The position numbers were made by a program, and so were the translations under genes. A stretch of 64,000 nt of DNA from Altererythrobacter sp. BO-6 (GTDB lineage Bacteria > Pseudomonadota > Alphaproteobacteria > Sphingomonadales > Sphingomonadaceae): NCBI RefSeq assembly GCF_011047315.1, contig NZ_CP049259.1, positions 1,798,001 through 1,862,000 on the forward strand, read 5' to 3'. The notes under the pieces were generated by a model. The model had not been told where the DNA came from. It did not search any database and saw nothing but the letters and a program-made list of their open reading frames with translations. Of this stretch, positions 46,101 through 54,733 are shown one piece after another (the first letter of the stretch is position 1; the number at the start of each line of letters is the position of its first letter).

Positions 46101-46562
46101 ATGATCAATGCCATTCAGGTTTATCGTGTTGGGCGATGGGCATTTGAACATCGCATTCCCATTATACCTCGCCTGTTGGACTATGTCAGTCGCCTCCTCT
46201 TTTCGTGTTGGATACCGCACAGAGCACGCATCGGCCGAAATGTGATCGTCGGCTACGGAGGATTGTCTATCGTAATCCACGACGAAGCGATTATTGGCGA
46301 AGGCACCGAGATCGATCAGGGTGTTACTATTGGAGGGAATGCACGTGGGGAAGGCGTGGCAAAGATTGGCAATCACGTCTATATTGGCGCCGGCGCTAAG
46401 ATCTTAGGTCCCATCACGATCGGCGACGGCGCGGTGATCGGGGCCAATGCCGTTGTCACGCGAGACGTCCCCCCCAGCTGCGTTGCAGTCGGCGTTCCTG
46501 CAAGAATTGTTCGCACCAATATTAACGCGTCTGACTATCTCTACCATCGCGCAAACCATTGA
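46101..46562 (+). CDS. Serine acetyltransferase-like (LbH) O-acetyltransferase
   Basis: A 153-residue left-handed beta-helix protein. The hexapeptide repeats are plain in [40 protein letters not shown] and [20 protein letters not shown]. It is shorter than CysE and lacks its N-terminal helical domain, so an acetyltransferase of polysaccharide sugars is more likely than one of serine. Its TGA overlaps the ATG of the following gene by one base. Confidence 0.88.
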   Translation: MINAIQVYRVGRWAFEHRIPIIPRLLDYVSRLLFSCWIPHRARIGRNVIVGYGGLSIVIHDEAIIGEGTEIDQGVTIGGNARGEGVAKIGNHVYIGAGAKILGPITIGDGAVIGANAVVTRDVPPSCVAVGVPARIVRTNINASDYLYHRANH

Positions 46563-47638
46563 TGACCAAGGCCGGCGGTAGCATGCAGAAGCCGTGTGAT
46601 GAGCTTCGCGTTGTCATGGTGGGCCCAATGCCCCCACCGTTGGGCGGCACTACCGTTTCGTTCGAGGCACTATGCGGCTTCTTGGGTTCGCGATCATGCA
46701 ACTGTATTGTAATCGATACCGTTCGGCGCCGTAACGGAAAAGTCCTGACGGCGCTGGGCACACTCTGGCATCTGTTCAGAGTCTTGCGAAGCAGCGATGT
46801 TGTTGCCGTGCACTTCAGTGATCAGGCGGCTGTAACTATTGCTCCGATCATGTGGATCATATGCCGCGTCGTAGGTAAGCCGTTTGTGTTTCGTCAGTTC
46901 GGAGGTGAGTTCCATCGGACTTTCGCCGCTCTTCCGCGATGGCGACAATTGATTGTTACTAGGACAATCCTACGAAGCGATGCAGTTTTTTTGCAAACTA
47001 AAGAAATGATGAGGGCATTCTCTTCTTTCTCCAATAATCTGCATTGGTTCCCTACCGCTCGGCGCAATTACGGCGCCAACTACCGTGGAGGGTTCGCAAA
47101 TGGTGAGTATTCAAAGCTGCGCTGTCTATTCCTTGGACATGTCAGCAAGGCGAAAGGCATAATGGTCGCAGCCCAGGCAGCCAATACAATCCCGAACATC
47201 GTCCTCGACGTTTATGGGCCACTTATCGATGTGGATACGGAGGACTTCGTCAACGAAAGTGTTGAGTATCGAGGCATTGTCGAGCCAAACGAAGTTCACG
47301 AAATTTTTGCAGCATACGATGTGTTGTTGTTCCCAACTTCGCATCCCGGCGAGGGATATTCGGGCACCTTGGTGGAGGCAGCAATGGCGGGCCTGCCGAT
47401 TATTGCTTCCCGATGGCAGAGTCTGCCAGAGATGTTCGCTGACGATGAAGCGATCTTTATCGATGCCGTATGTGTAGATCAATTGGTCGCAGCATTGCGT
47501 GCCATCATCGATCGTCCCGAAGACTTACATGCTCGCTCGCATCGCTTGGTCGAAAGGTCGAAGATTTTCGATGCAGACCGTGTCTTTGGCGATTTTCTGG
47601 CAGCATGCCGTAAACTTACGTTGAACAAAAGAACCTAA
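46562..47638 (+). CDS. Glycosyltransferase family 4 protein
   Basis: A 358-residue GT-B enzyme. The N-terminus VVMVGPMPPPLGGTTVSFEA is the glycine-rich loop of the family, and the donor domain shows LFLGHVSKAKGIMVAAQAAN and the GT4 motif SHPGEGYSGTLVEAAMAGLP. I use ATG 46562, overlapping the acetyltransferase stop; a second ATG at 46583 is possible and would place an ops-like sequence (46574-46586) just ahead of translation. It adds one sugar of the repeat unit, which one is unknown. Confidence 0.88.
   Translation: MTKAGGSMQKPCDELRVVMVGPMPPPLGGTTVSFEALCGFLGSRSCNCIVIDTVRRRNGKVLTALGTLWHLFRVLRSSDVVAVHFSDQAAVTIAPIMWIICRVVGKPFVFRQFGGEFHRTFAALPRWRQLIVTRTILRSDAVFLQTKEMMRAFSSFSNNLHWFPTARRNYGANYRGGFANGEYSKLRCLFLGHVSKAKGIMVAAQAANTIPNIVLDVYGPLIDVDTEDFVNESVEYRGIVEPNEVHEIFAAYDVLLFPTSHPGEGYSGTLVEAAMAGLPIIASRWQSLPEMFADDEAIFIDAVCVDQLVAALRAIIDRPEDLHARSHRLVERSKIFDADRVFGDFLAACRKLTLNKRT
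46574..46586 (+). promoter_or_regulatory. ops-like element at the start of a glycosyltransferase gene
   Basis: GGCGGTAGCATGC differs at one of 13 bases from the E. coli ops sequence GGCGGTAGCGTGC, on the transcribed strand and inside the EPS operon. It lies within or just ahead of the coding region depending on the start used. Confidence 0.35.
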
Positions 47639-47640
47639 AC

Positions 47641-49479
47641 ATGTGTGGAATTGTTGGCTCGATTTCGCGAAGCAACTCAGAGAGCTTTGCGCTTGCAGTT
47701 GACGCGATGAAACACCGTGGTCCCGATGCCGCTGTCATCGAACATTGGGAACTAGAGGGTTGGAGGGTGTCACTGGGCCACAGGCGATTAAGCATCCTCG
47801 ACCTTAGCGAAGCGGCGAACCAGCCTTTCACAAGCGAATGCGGTAACTTCACGCTAATTTTTAATGGCGAGATCTATAATCACAACGACTTGCGTGAATT
47901 GCTGACCGCTAAGGGCAATCGTTTCCGAACGCGTTCGGATACAGAGGTCCTGCTAGCCGGGCTAATCTACGAAGGGATCTCATTTCTTGCCAAGGCCAAT
48001 GGAATGTTCGCTGTCGCCCTTCTCGATCGGAGAAACCGGCGCTTGCTTCTCGCGCGCGATCCGTTCGGGATCAAACCATTGTACGTCTCTCGTAATGATG
48101 ACGGAGGATTGATCTTCGCCTCGGAGATGCAGGCGCTCGCTCTGGCCGCTGGAGTAACTCTGGTGCCAGACGAGGCCGTTTTTTCTGAATTCTTGCTCAA
48201 CGGGTTCGTGTATGAACCTTCTTCTGGCTTTCGAGGAGTGGAAAAAGTGCCGCCGGGCTCGGTGGTCGAGTTTAGCCTAGCCGACGCCCAAGTTCACCAT
48301 AGACGTTTCTACAATCCCTTGACGGCGCCCCCAAAAAGGGAGTCGCTAGATACGTTGCTCACAAGACAGATCGGACTAGAAATTGAGGCCGATGTGCCAG
48401 TTGGTGTGTTTTTTAGTGGCGGCATTGACTCCTCCGTTCTCGTCGCTGCGTGCCCGCGCGATTTAGAAGCATTCTTCGTTGATTATGGTGACGAACAGAT
48501 CGGTGATCTTCAGTATGCCGAAGCTATCGCCGCCAAATTCAAAGTTCCGCTCAAGCGGGTGCACCATCGCTCCGAAACGCTAACGGCTGATGGCATCATC
48601 GAGGAATTTCGAGAGGTGGCGCGCGGCACCGAAGAGCCCATTTCGGATTACACTTATCTTGCAACCCGCGCGATCTCCCGCCTTGCTCGGGAGGCGGGCT
48701 ATAAAGTGATGTTAAGCGGCATGGGCGGCGACGAGCTGTTCGCTGGATATCCGCGCCACGCCGTCGCCAAATACTGGCATGCCCTTCGATTGGCTGGCCG
48801 GGGATTAGGCGTAGGGGCCGAGCTACTTAAGCGCCTTCCAAGACTAAGCAAACGTGCCGGACGATTGAAGGCCTACTTGGGCGCCCCCGACTTTGCCCAA
48901 GCATATACAGCGCTAGTAGGCTACTTTTCGGCAGAAGAAGTCTCCCAAATGACGGGTTCGCATCAAGGGGTCGAAGATGCCTTCGATCGCATTCGCACCC
49001 TGCTCTCTCCAGTTCGTGAGAGATCTGCACTTCGTCAGGCAATGTACCTAGATAGATTTGGCTTTCTAGCGCACAATCTCACCGTCACGGATCGAGCTAG
49101 CATGGCGGAAAGCATTGAAGTTCGGGTTCCTTTGCTGAACGCGGCGGCTGAGGCATTTGTGTGGGGCGAAACCGATCGTGAGCTTGTGCGTGGGCTATCG
49201 GGTAAATTACCCCTCAAGGCTTACCTGGAGCGACACCTCCCGAAGCAATTAATTTATAGACCGAAGGTAGGATTCAACCCTCCGCTTGATGGCCGTATCG
49301 CCAAGATCGGTAAGGATCGATGCGTCGATCTCATTACTAAAGGACGCATCGCTAACGTGGTTGACCCCTCTGTCACGCGGCCATGGGTCTTTGAGCATTT
49401 TGAAGGGCGTGCGAATAATACATATCGCTTGTGGCAGCTGATATATTTCTCGCTTTGGCTCGACGAGTGGCAGAGGTAA
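47641..49479 (+). CDS. asnB: Asparagine synthase-like glutamine amidotransferase 2
   Basis: A 612-residue relative of the enzyme at 41462, clearly not a recent duplicate. Cys2 in MCGIVGSISRSN, HRGPDAAVIEHWE and FNGEIYNHNDLRELL mark the glutaminase domain; the PP-loop is FFSGGIDSSVLVAA, and GMGGDELFAGYPRHAVAKYW lies further on. It likely makes a second amide or acts on a different sugar acid. It starts 2 bases after the glycosyltransferase stop; the following gene is 116 bases away across an AT-rich gap. Confidence 0.92.
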   Translation: MCGIVGSISRSNSESFALAVDAMKHRGPDAAVIEHWELEGWRVSLGHRRLSILDLSEAANQPFTSECGNFTLIFNGEIYNHNDLRELLTAKGNRFRTRSDTEVLLAGLIYEGISFLAKANGMFAVALLDRRNRRLLLARDPFGIKPLYVSRNDDGGLIFASEMQALALAAGVTLVPDEAVFSEFLLNGFVYEPSSGFRGVEKVPPGSVVEFSLADAQVHHRRFYNPLTAPPKRESLDTLLTRQIGLEIEADVPVGVFFSGGIDSSVLVAACPRDLEAFFVDYGDEQIGDLQYAEAIAAKFKVPLKRVHHRSETLTADGIIEEFREVARGTEEPISDYTYLATRAISRLAREAGYKVMLSGMGGDELFAGYPRHAVAKYWHALRLAGRGLGVGAELLKRLPRLSKRAGRLKAYLGAPDFAQAYTALVGYFSAEEVSQMTGSHQGVEDAFDRIRTLLSPVRERSALRQAMYLDRFGFLAHNLTVTDRASMAESIEVRVPLLNAAAEAFVWGETDRELVRGLSGKLPLKAYLERHLPKQLIYRPKVGFNPPLDGRIAKIGKDRCVDLITKGRIANVVDPSVTRPWVFEHFEGRANNTYRLWQLIYFSLWLDEWQR

Positions 49480-49595
49480 ATCTATTTGCCCGAGATTTTA
49501 CGTATAAATAAGTAATATGGGACTGTAGCTTTAAGGACTTCGCAGCTAATAGCAATTTTCATTCTCAGTCCAAGATCGACACTAAGGTAGAAAAA

Positions 49596-50315
49596 ATGGG
49601 AATCGTAGAAACTTTCGACCGGCGATTTTATCCTCAGTTTGATGGAAGTTGGGATGATGTGATTTTCAGAAGACATATCTTGCAGGCGATCACCCCGGAA
49701 ATGGAGATACTCGACTTAGGCGCGGGCGCGGGTATCGTTGAGGCAATGAATTTCCGCGGGCTGGTGCGCCGTGTCTGTGGCGTCGATCTCGACCCGCGTG
49801 TTGCCGACAATCCATTCCTCGACGAAGGTCTGGTCGCAGATGCCAGGAATATTCCTTATCCAGATTGCAGCTTCGATCTAGTTTTTGCCGACAATGTGAT
49901 GGAACACATTGAAGAGCCAGATTTGGTGTTCGCAGAAATAGCGCGCATCTTGCGACCCGGAGGTAAGTTCCTCTTCAAGACGCCCAACAAGACCCATTAT
50001 ATGCCTTTGATCGCGCAACTAACCCCGCACCGTTTCCACCAATGGATCAATCGGAAACGAGGACGGAACGAGGTTGACACCTTTCCGACTCGCTACAAGT
50101 GCAATACACCCAATAGGGTAAAAAAAATCTCTAATCCAATCGGATTTTATGTTGATTATATTGAATTAATTGAGGGGAGGCCTGAATACTTGAGGATAAA
50201 TGGCGCGATTTATATTTTCGGAATATTATATGAGCGGCTAGTCAATTCTACAAATTTTCTTCGAAATTTTCGAATACTGATGATTGCGAGATTGTCAAAG
50301 CCGGCAAGATCTTGA
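49596..50315 (+). CDS. Class I SAM-dependent methyltransferase
   Basis: A 239-residue protein. The SAM site is MEILDLGAGAGIVEAMNFRG with acidic residue of motif II in VCGVDLDPRV, and FDLVFADNVMEHIEEPDLVF is the motif IV region of the UbiE/type-11 fold. The last 70 residues are AT-rich and basic. Its substrate is presumably a sugar of the polymer. It is coupled to the next gene through a TTGA or close overlap. Confidence 0.88.
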   Translation: MGIVETFDRRFYPQFDGSWDDVIFRRHILQAITPEMEILDLGAGAGIVEAMNFRGLVRRVCGVDLDPRVADNPFLDEGLVADARNIPYPDCSFDLVFADNVMEHIEEPDLVFAEIARILRPGGKFLFKTPNKTHYMPLIAQLTPHRFHQWINRKRGRNEVDTFPTRYKCNTPNRVKKISNPIGFYVDYIELIEGRPEYLRINGAIYIFGILYERLVNSTNFLRNFRILMIARLSKPARS

Positions 50316-50326
50316 GCTCTAGGCTT

Positions 50327-51970
50327 ATGTGGCGACTTGGGCGCTTCTGGCGGACGATAAAATATCTCAGGCTGCAACAAGTCATGGGGCGCATTCGCCT
50401 TCGCTTGGCAAAGCCGCGGCTAGATTTGTCGCCAGCCCCTCAGTTGCGTCAAATGGAAGGGTCGTGGTCGTTGCCAGCTCGAAGAAGGCCGAGCATGACC
50501 AGCCCAATTGGCTTTCGATTGCTCAATAGCGAGGGCGACTTGTTGCGACACGGGTGGGGTGGGGAAACCAAGCCCAGACTTTGGCGTTATAATCAGCACT
50601 ATTTCGATGATCTCAACGCCTACGCTGCAGAAGATAGAAGGCAATGGCACTCCGACCTGCTCGGGCAATGGGTTACGGATAACCCGCCGGCGAGTGGAGT
50701 GGGCTGGGAGTCCTACCCCACATCGCTTAGGATAGTGAATTGGGTAAAGTGGGCGTTGGCAAACAATGCGTTGTCTGACGAAGTGATCCATAGCCTTGCG
50801 GTGCAGTCACGCTGGCTACGAAAGCGGCTCGAATGGCACCTTTTAGGCAATCATCTATTTGCGAACGCAAAGGCGCTGGTTTTTGCTGGGCTCTTTTTCT
50901 CGGGCGAAGAAGCGGACGCATGGCTGCGAACTGGTGTTGAAATCTTGCATGAGCAATTGCCAGAACAGGTGCTCGATGACGGCGCTCAATTCGAGCTCAG
51001 CCCAATGTATCATGCGCTCGCTCTCGAGGATTTACTGGACTTGGTTAATGTGACCCGCGCCTATGGTCGGGACAATCTTGCTCGGGAATTCGCATCTCGC
51101 ATATCGGCCATGCTCAAATGGCTGCTTGGGATGAGCCACCCTGACGGCGATGTCGCTTTCTTCAACGATGCGGCGATCGGGATCGCGCCCGGCAATGCTG
51201 AGCTGCTGCGCTATGCGCAGGATCTGGGCTTCAACCTAGAGCCGCCGGCTGATGGGATCACTTATCATGTACAATCCGGCTATTTACGGATGGCTCTTGG
51301 GCCTGCGGTCGTAGTTGCTGACCTTGCTCGTATCGGCCCTGACTATCTGCCAGGCCATGCACATGCGGACACGCTCAGTTTTGAACTCTCTCTTTATGGG
51401 AAGCGCTTCGTCGTAAACTCGGGGACGTCCGTGTACGGAACTGGCCCCGAAAGGCAGCGTCAGCGTGGAACCGCAGCGCATTCAACGTTGGTCGTAGATG
51501 ACGAAGATTCGTCGGAGGTGTGGTCAGGTTTTCGTGTCGGACGGAGAGCTAAGCCGTTCGATGTCGCTGCTTATGAAGACGGGACCAACCTGATCGCGCA
51601 CGGTGCGCATGATGGGTACACCCACTTGCCGGGTAGTCCGGTGCATCGGCGCAGATGGCGCCTCAGCGAAGACCGGCTGTTTGTTGAGGACACAGTTGAA
51701 GGTTTCGGCGCTCACCAGCTCGAGGCCTATTTCCACTTGGGCCCTGGGATATGCACCGTCGCCGAAACGGCAAATGGTATTGTGGAGCTCAGGGATATCA
51801 ATAGCGGACACCAGGCTACATTTTCAGCTGAAGGTGGAACTGTTGAAGTCATGCCGTCGAGCTGGCATCCGGAATTCGGTTTAAGTGTTGCGACTAAAGT
51901 GATCCGCGTTAGCGCTGAAGTATCGTTACCCCATACCCTGCGATGCGAGTTGGCTTGGAGCGCGCAATGA
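50327..51970 (+). CDS. Heparinase II/III family protein
   Basis: About 547 residues from ATG 50327; a TTG at 50312 that overlaps the methyltransferase stop is also possible. The N-terminal half is an alpha/alpha toroid (LWRYNQHYFDDLNAYAAEDR, WLRKRLEWHLLGNHLFANAK), and the C-terminal half is a beta-sandwich with DYLPGHAHADTLSFELSLYG, the conserved heparinase II/III region. No signal peptide is seen, odd for a lyase; such proteins are common in EPS clusters and may edit or epimerise uronate-rich chains. The next gene overlaps it by 4 bases. Confidence 0.87.
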   Translation: MWRLGRFWRTIKYLRLQQVMGRIRLRLAKPRLDLSPAPQLRQMEGSWSLPARRRPSMTSPIGFRLLNSEGDLLRHGWGGETKPRLWRYNQHYFDDLNAYAAEDRRQWHSDLLGQWVTDNPPASGVGWESYPTSLRIVNWVKWALANNALSDEVIHSLAVQSRWLRKRLEWHLLGNHLFANAKALVFAGLFFSGEEADAWLRTGVEILHEQLPEQVLDDGAQFELSPMYHALALEDLLDLVNVTRAYGRDNLAREFASRISAMLKWLLGMSHPDGDVAFFNDAAIGIAPGNAELLRYAQDLGFNLEPPADGITYHVQSGYLRMALGPAVVVADLARIGPDYLPGHAHADTLSFELSLYGKRFVVNSGTSVYGTGPERQRQRGTAAHSTLVVDDEDSSEVWSGFRVGRRAKPFDVAAYEDGTNLIAHGAHDGYTHLPGSPVHRRRWRLSEDRLFVEDTVEGFGAHQLEAYFHLGPGICTVAETANGIVELRDINSGHQATFSAEGGTVEVMPSSWHPEFGLSVATKVIRVSAEVSLPHTLRCELAWSAQ

Positions 51971-53169
51971 AGCTTTTGATGCTCTCCAACTACTTTACGC
52001 CGGACTTGAGCGCTGGTTCATTCCGCATGCAAGCGCTGATCGATGCCCTGGAGCCTTGGGGCGCCAAGGGGCTCGAAGTCGACCTCGTCACAACTCGGCC
52101 AAACCGCTATGCTAGTCTGCGCGCAGAGGCGCCAGCCTTCGAAGATCGCGGCTGGCTCAAGGTGCATCGAATAGAGCTTCCTTCCCACAAAAGCGGAATG
52201 GCTGACCAGGCACGAGCTTATGTCCGTTACGCCCAAGGCGTTCGGAAGCTTACACGCTCACGGCAATGGGATGCGGTCTTTGCTACCTCGTCTCGACTGA
52301 TGACTGCAGGTTTGGGCGCCCACATATCGCGGCGACTGGGTGTCCCTCTCTATCTGGATATCCGCGACTTATTCACTGACAATATGAACGAGCTCTTGGC
52401 GGGTAGCCCGATCAAGTCCCTCATGCCGGTCTTTCGCATGATAGAGCGCAGAGCTTTTGGTCGAGCCTCGCGTATCAATGTGGTTTCGCAAGGTTTCGCA
52501 CCGCATATTCAATCAACCGCACCGAAGGCGCAGCTGAGAGTATTGACCAACGGTATCGATTCGATTTTCTCAGAGTCGGATTTCCGCAAGCCCAGTGGTG
52601 GCGGCCAGCAGCCACTCATCGTCTATGCCGGGAATATGGGAGAGGGCCAGGGGCTGCATAGGATCGTCCCGCAAGTGGCCAAACAACTGGAGGGCAGGGC
52701 TCGTTTTCGCCTGATCGGAGATGGCGGGCGAAAGAGGGCTTTGGAGGCCGCTATTGCCGCTGCCGGATTGGGCCATGTTGAATTATTTCCGCCGGTTCCG
52801 AGGGCGAGCTTACTTGATCATTATCGCGAGGCCGACATTCTTTTTCTTCACCTTAATGACCTTGATGCCTTTCTCAAGGTAATACCTTCGAAGATCTTCG
52901 AATACGCCGCTACAGAGAAGCCGATCCTTGCGGGTGTTGCGGGACATGCGGCGGAGTTCCTGACAGAGCATCTCCCCGATGCAGAAGTCTTCGAGCCGCT
53001 CGATGCTGACGCGATGGCACGGGCTATAGATCGGCTCATTGAAAGCCCCCCCAAGCTAGACCGCTCCGAGTTCCGAAAAGCGTTTGCGCGCAGCCAGATC
53101 ATGGAGCGTCTGGCGCGCGATATCATAGAAATGATTGATGAACCTCGCAGGCTTCGCGTTTCCGCATAA
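51967..53169 (+). CDS. Glycosyltransferase family 4 protein (WbuB-like)
   Basis: A 400-residue GT-B enzyme resembling WbuB (L-FucNAc transferase type). It has MLSNYFTPDLSAGSFRMQAL at the start, YLDIRDLFTDNMNELLAGSP in the middle, and donor-domain motifs IVYAGNMGEGQGLHRIVPQ and VIPSKIFEYAATEKPILAGV. ATG 51967 lies in an ATGA overlap with the heparinase gene. It is the last gene of the less GC-rich EPS block; the accessory insert starts 84 bases later. Confidence 0.9.
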   Translation: MKLLMLSNYFTPDLSAGSFRMQALIDALEPWGAKGLEVDLVTTRPNRYASLRAEAPAFEDRGWLKVHRIELPSHKSGMADQARAYVRYAQGVRKLTRSRQWDAVFATSSRLMTAGLGAHISRRLGVPLYLDIRDLFTDNMNELLAGSPIKSLMPVFRMIERRAFGRASRINVVSQGFAPHIQSTAPKAQLRVLTNGIDSIFSESDFRKPSGGGQQPLIVYAGNMGEGQGLHRIVPQVAKQLEGRARFRLIGDGGRKRALEAAIAAAGLGHVELFPPVPRASLLDHYREADILFLHLNDLDAFLKVIPSKIFEYAATEKPILAGVAGHAAEFLTEHLPDAEVFEPLDADAMARAIDRLIESPPKLDRSEFRKAFARSQIMERLARDIIEMIDEPRRLRVSA

Positions 53170-53253
53170 CGCGACCATGTCGAGAACTGTGCTCAAGCTG
53201 ATAGATCCACAAATCACGTTGTCGCGCCTAGCGGTCGGTCTGCGTGCCCCTAT

Positions 53254-54162
53254 TCAGGCCCAGACGTTGTGCTCGGCCTTTTCAAGATAGCGCGCCAACA
53301 CATTCACGGACTTCCACCCTCCCGCCCGCATGATGGCTGCGGTGTCGAAGCCTCGCCTCAAGAGATCCTGCGCTGCGCCCACTCGCATCGAGTGCCCGCT
53401 GAATGAAGCGACCTGCTCTGCCCGTAGGCCGCAGCGTTGCGCCGCTTCCTTGATCACCCGCCGCACAGTCGTTGTCTCTAGACAGCGATCGATCACCTTG
53501 CCTTGGTAGATCGGACAGAACAGCCACTCGATTTCGGGGCCGCGGTAGGAAAGCCATTCCCCAAGCAAGTCGGCAGTGCGCTTTGATGTGAAGGCGATAC
53601 GCCCCTGGCCGTAGGGATCGGCCTTGCTTCGACGGATCAGCACTCTCAGCGTGCCATCCGCTCGCTCGACGATATCCCGATTGCGCAGCGCAATGAGTTC
53701 TGATCGACGGGTCAGCAATTCATAGCCGAGCGCGAGCATGGCGCGATTGCGCAGACCCCATGGCGTATCGGGCTCGCTTTCCAGGAAACTATCGAGATAG
53801 TTGCGCGTCAACCCCTTGGCCTGGCGTGGGCGAATACTGCGGGCCCGCCTGACCTTGCGCATGGCAAGATTGATATCCTCGTCATAGGTCGGGTCTGGTA
53901 GCCGTAATAACCGGTGGACCTTTCGAATGGCATAAAGCCGACGCTGGACGGTGGACGACGCCCTGGATTGACCCTGGTCCTCGAGAAAGCGGCAGACGGT
54001 CTCGACGCTGGCGGGGAAAGGCTGCCTGATGCAATTCTCCACGCACCAGTCTTCGAAAGCCTCGACATCGGCGCGGTAACTACGCATTGTTGATGGCGCA
54101 TAGGCACCCTCAAGACGCTGGAATTCAGAGCGCCAATCCAAGCCTATTCGTTGAGCATCCAT
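53254..54162 (-). CDS. Tyrosine-type site-specific recombinase
   Basis: A 302-residue integrase-like protein. The N-terminal SAM-like DNA-binding domain holds YAPSTMRSYRADVEAFEDWC. The catalytic domain shows the first Arg in LLTRRSELIALR, a Lys in RRSKADPYGQG, then GHSMRVGAAQDLLRRGFDT with the His-x-x-Arg, GGWKSVN, and the Tyr in ARYLEKAEH. ATG 54162 is used rather than a TTG eight codons earlier. An XRE regulator diverges from it only 29 bases away. I found no attachment-site repeat, so whether it moves the neighbouring genes is unclear. Confidence 0.92.
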   Translation of the reverse strand: MDAQRIGLDWRSEFQRLEGAYAPSTMRSYRADVEAFEDWCVENCIRQPFPASVETVCRFLEDQGQSRASSTVQRRLYAIRKVHRLLRLPDPTYDEDINLAMRKVRRARSIRPRQAKGLTRNYLDSFLESEPDTPWGLRNRAMLALGYELLTRRSELIALRNRDIVERADGTLRVLIRRSKADPYGQGRIAFTSKRTADLLGEWLSYRGPEIEWLFCPIYQGKVIDRCLETTTVRRVIKEAAQRCGLRAEQVASFSGHSMRVGAAQDLLRRGFDTAAIMRAGGWKSVNVLARYLEKAEHNVWA

Positions 54163-54191
54163 GTGGCCAATATGATAGAAAATCAATCATA
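54163..54191. promoter_or_regulatory. Very short divergent spacer between recombinase and XRE gene
   Basis: 29 AT-rich bases must contain or touch both translation starts. It includes ATGAT and ATCAT half-sites nine bases apart (54172-54190), a natural target for the XRE protein to control both directions. Inference. Confidence 0.4.
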
Positions 54192-54449
54192 ATGCAAGTC
54201 CAGGGACTGACCGCGCATCAGATAAAGGCCGCTCGCGGAGCACTTGGTTGGTCTGTTCAAGATTTGGCCGACAGAACCGGCGTGGGAACCGCTACAATCT
54301 CAAGGTACGAACTAGCAAACGCAGTTCCCCGGTCACGCAAAGACAATCTCGAGAAGATCAAGGCGGCTTTTGAAGCCGAAGGTATTGAGTTTATCGGCTC
54401 GCCCGACGACCGGCCAGGTATTCGCATCGGCAAGCCGCCAGGCTCCTGA
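54192..54449 (+). CDS. XRE family helix-turn-helix regulator
   Basis: An 85-residue protein: helix-turn-helix IKAARGALGWSVQDLADRTG followed by VGTATISRYE, and the tail AAFEAEGIEFIGSPDDRPGI, which is the usual ending of small phage or island repressors in alphaproteobacteria. ATG 54192 is used; the frame is open to 54087 but there it overlaps the recombinase. It probably controls itself and the divergent recombinase. Confidence 0.88.
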   Translation: MQVQGLTAHQIKAARGALGWSVQDLADRTGVGTATISRYELANAVPRSRKDNLEKIKAAFEAEGIEFIGSPDDRPGIRIGKPPGS

Positions 54450-54466
54450 GCCTCAAACCCATCCCC

Positions 54467-54733
54467 TCAGAAATCGTCGAGCATCTCCTTGCCGCTCCTG
54501 AGCAGTTCGCGGACATGCTTGCGAAACTCTCGCGCCTCACGAGTAAACTCGCCATGCTTTAGTGCATTGCGATTGCCTTTGGGGGCGCCCGACCCTCTCG
54601 CGCCGCCATGCATGCGGCACCTCTTCCTGCCGCTCACTGCAGGTGCCTCACAGGCGGTCCCTCGGCGCGTCCTGGCGCCGCAGCGCGGGCTTTGACGCAT
54701 CGGGCCGGTATTGCGTGGATGCATCGTGATCAC
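54467..54733 (-). CDS. HGG-motif small basic protein of unknown function
   Basis: An 88-residue protein. The first half has a Cys/His pattern (SPRCGARTRRGTACEAPAV and KRCRMHGGARGSG) that may bind zinc, followed by GAPKGNRNALKHGEFTREA, the known HGG...GNxNAxKHG signature common in phages and islands. Its function is not established. ATGA overlap with the gene at 54730 shows translational coupling. Alternative starts MHPRN and MRQSPR lie a few codons downstream. Confidence 0.8.
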   Translation of the reverse strand: MITMHPRNTGPMRQSPRCGARTRRGTACEAPAVSGRKRCRMHGGARGSGAPKGNRNALKHGEFTREAREFRKHVRELLRSGKEMLDDF

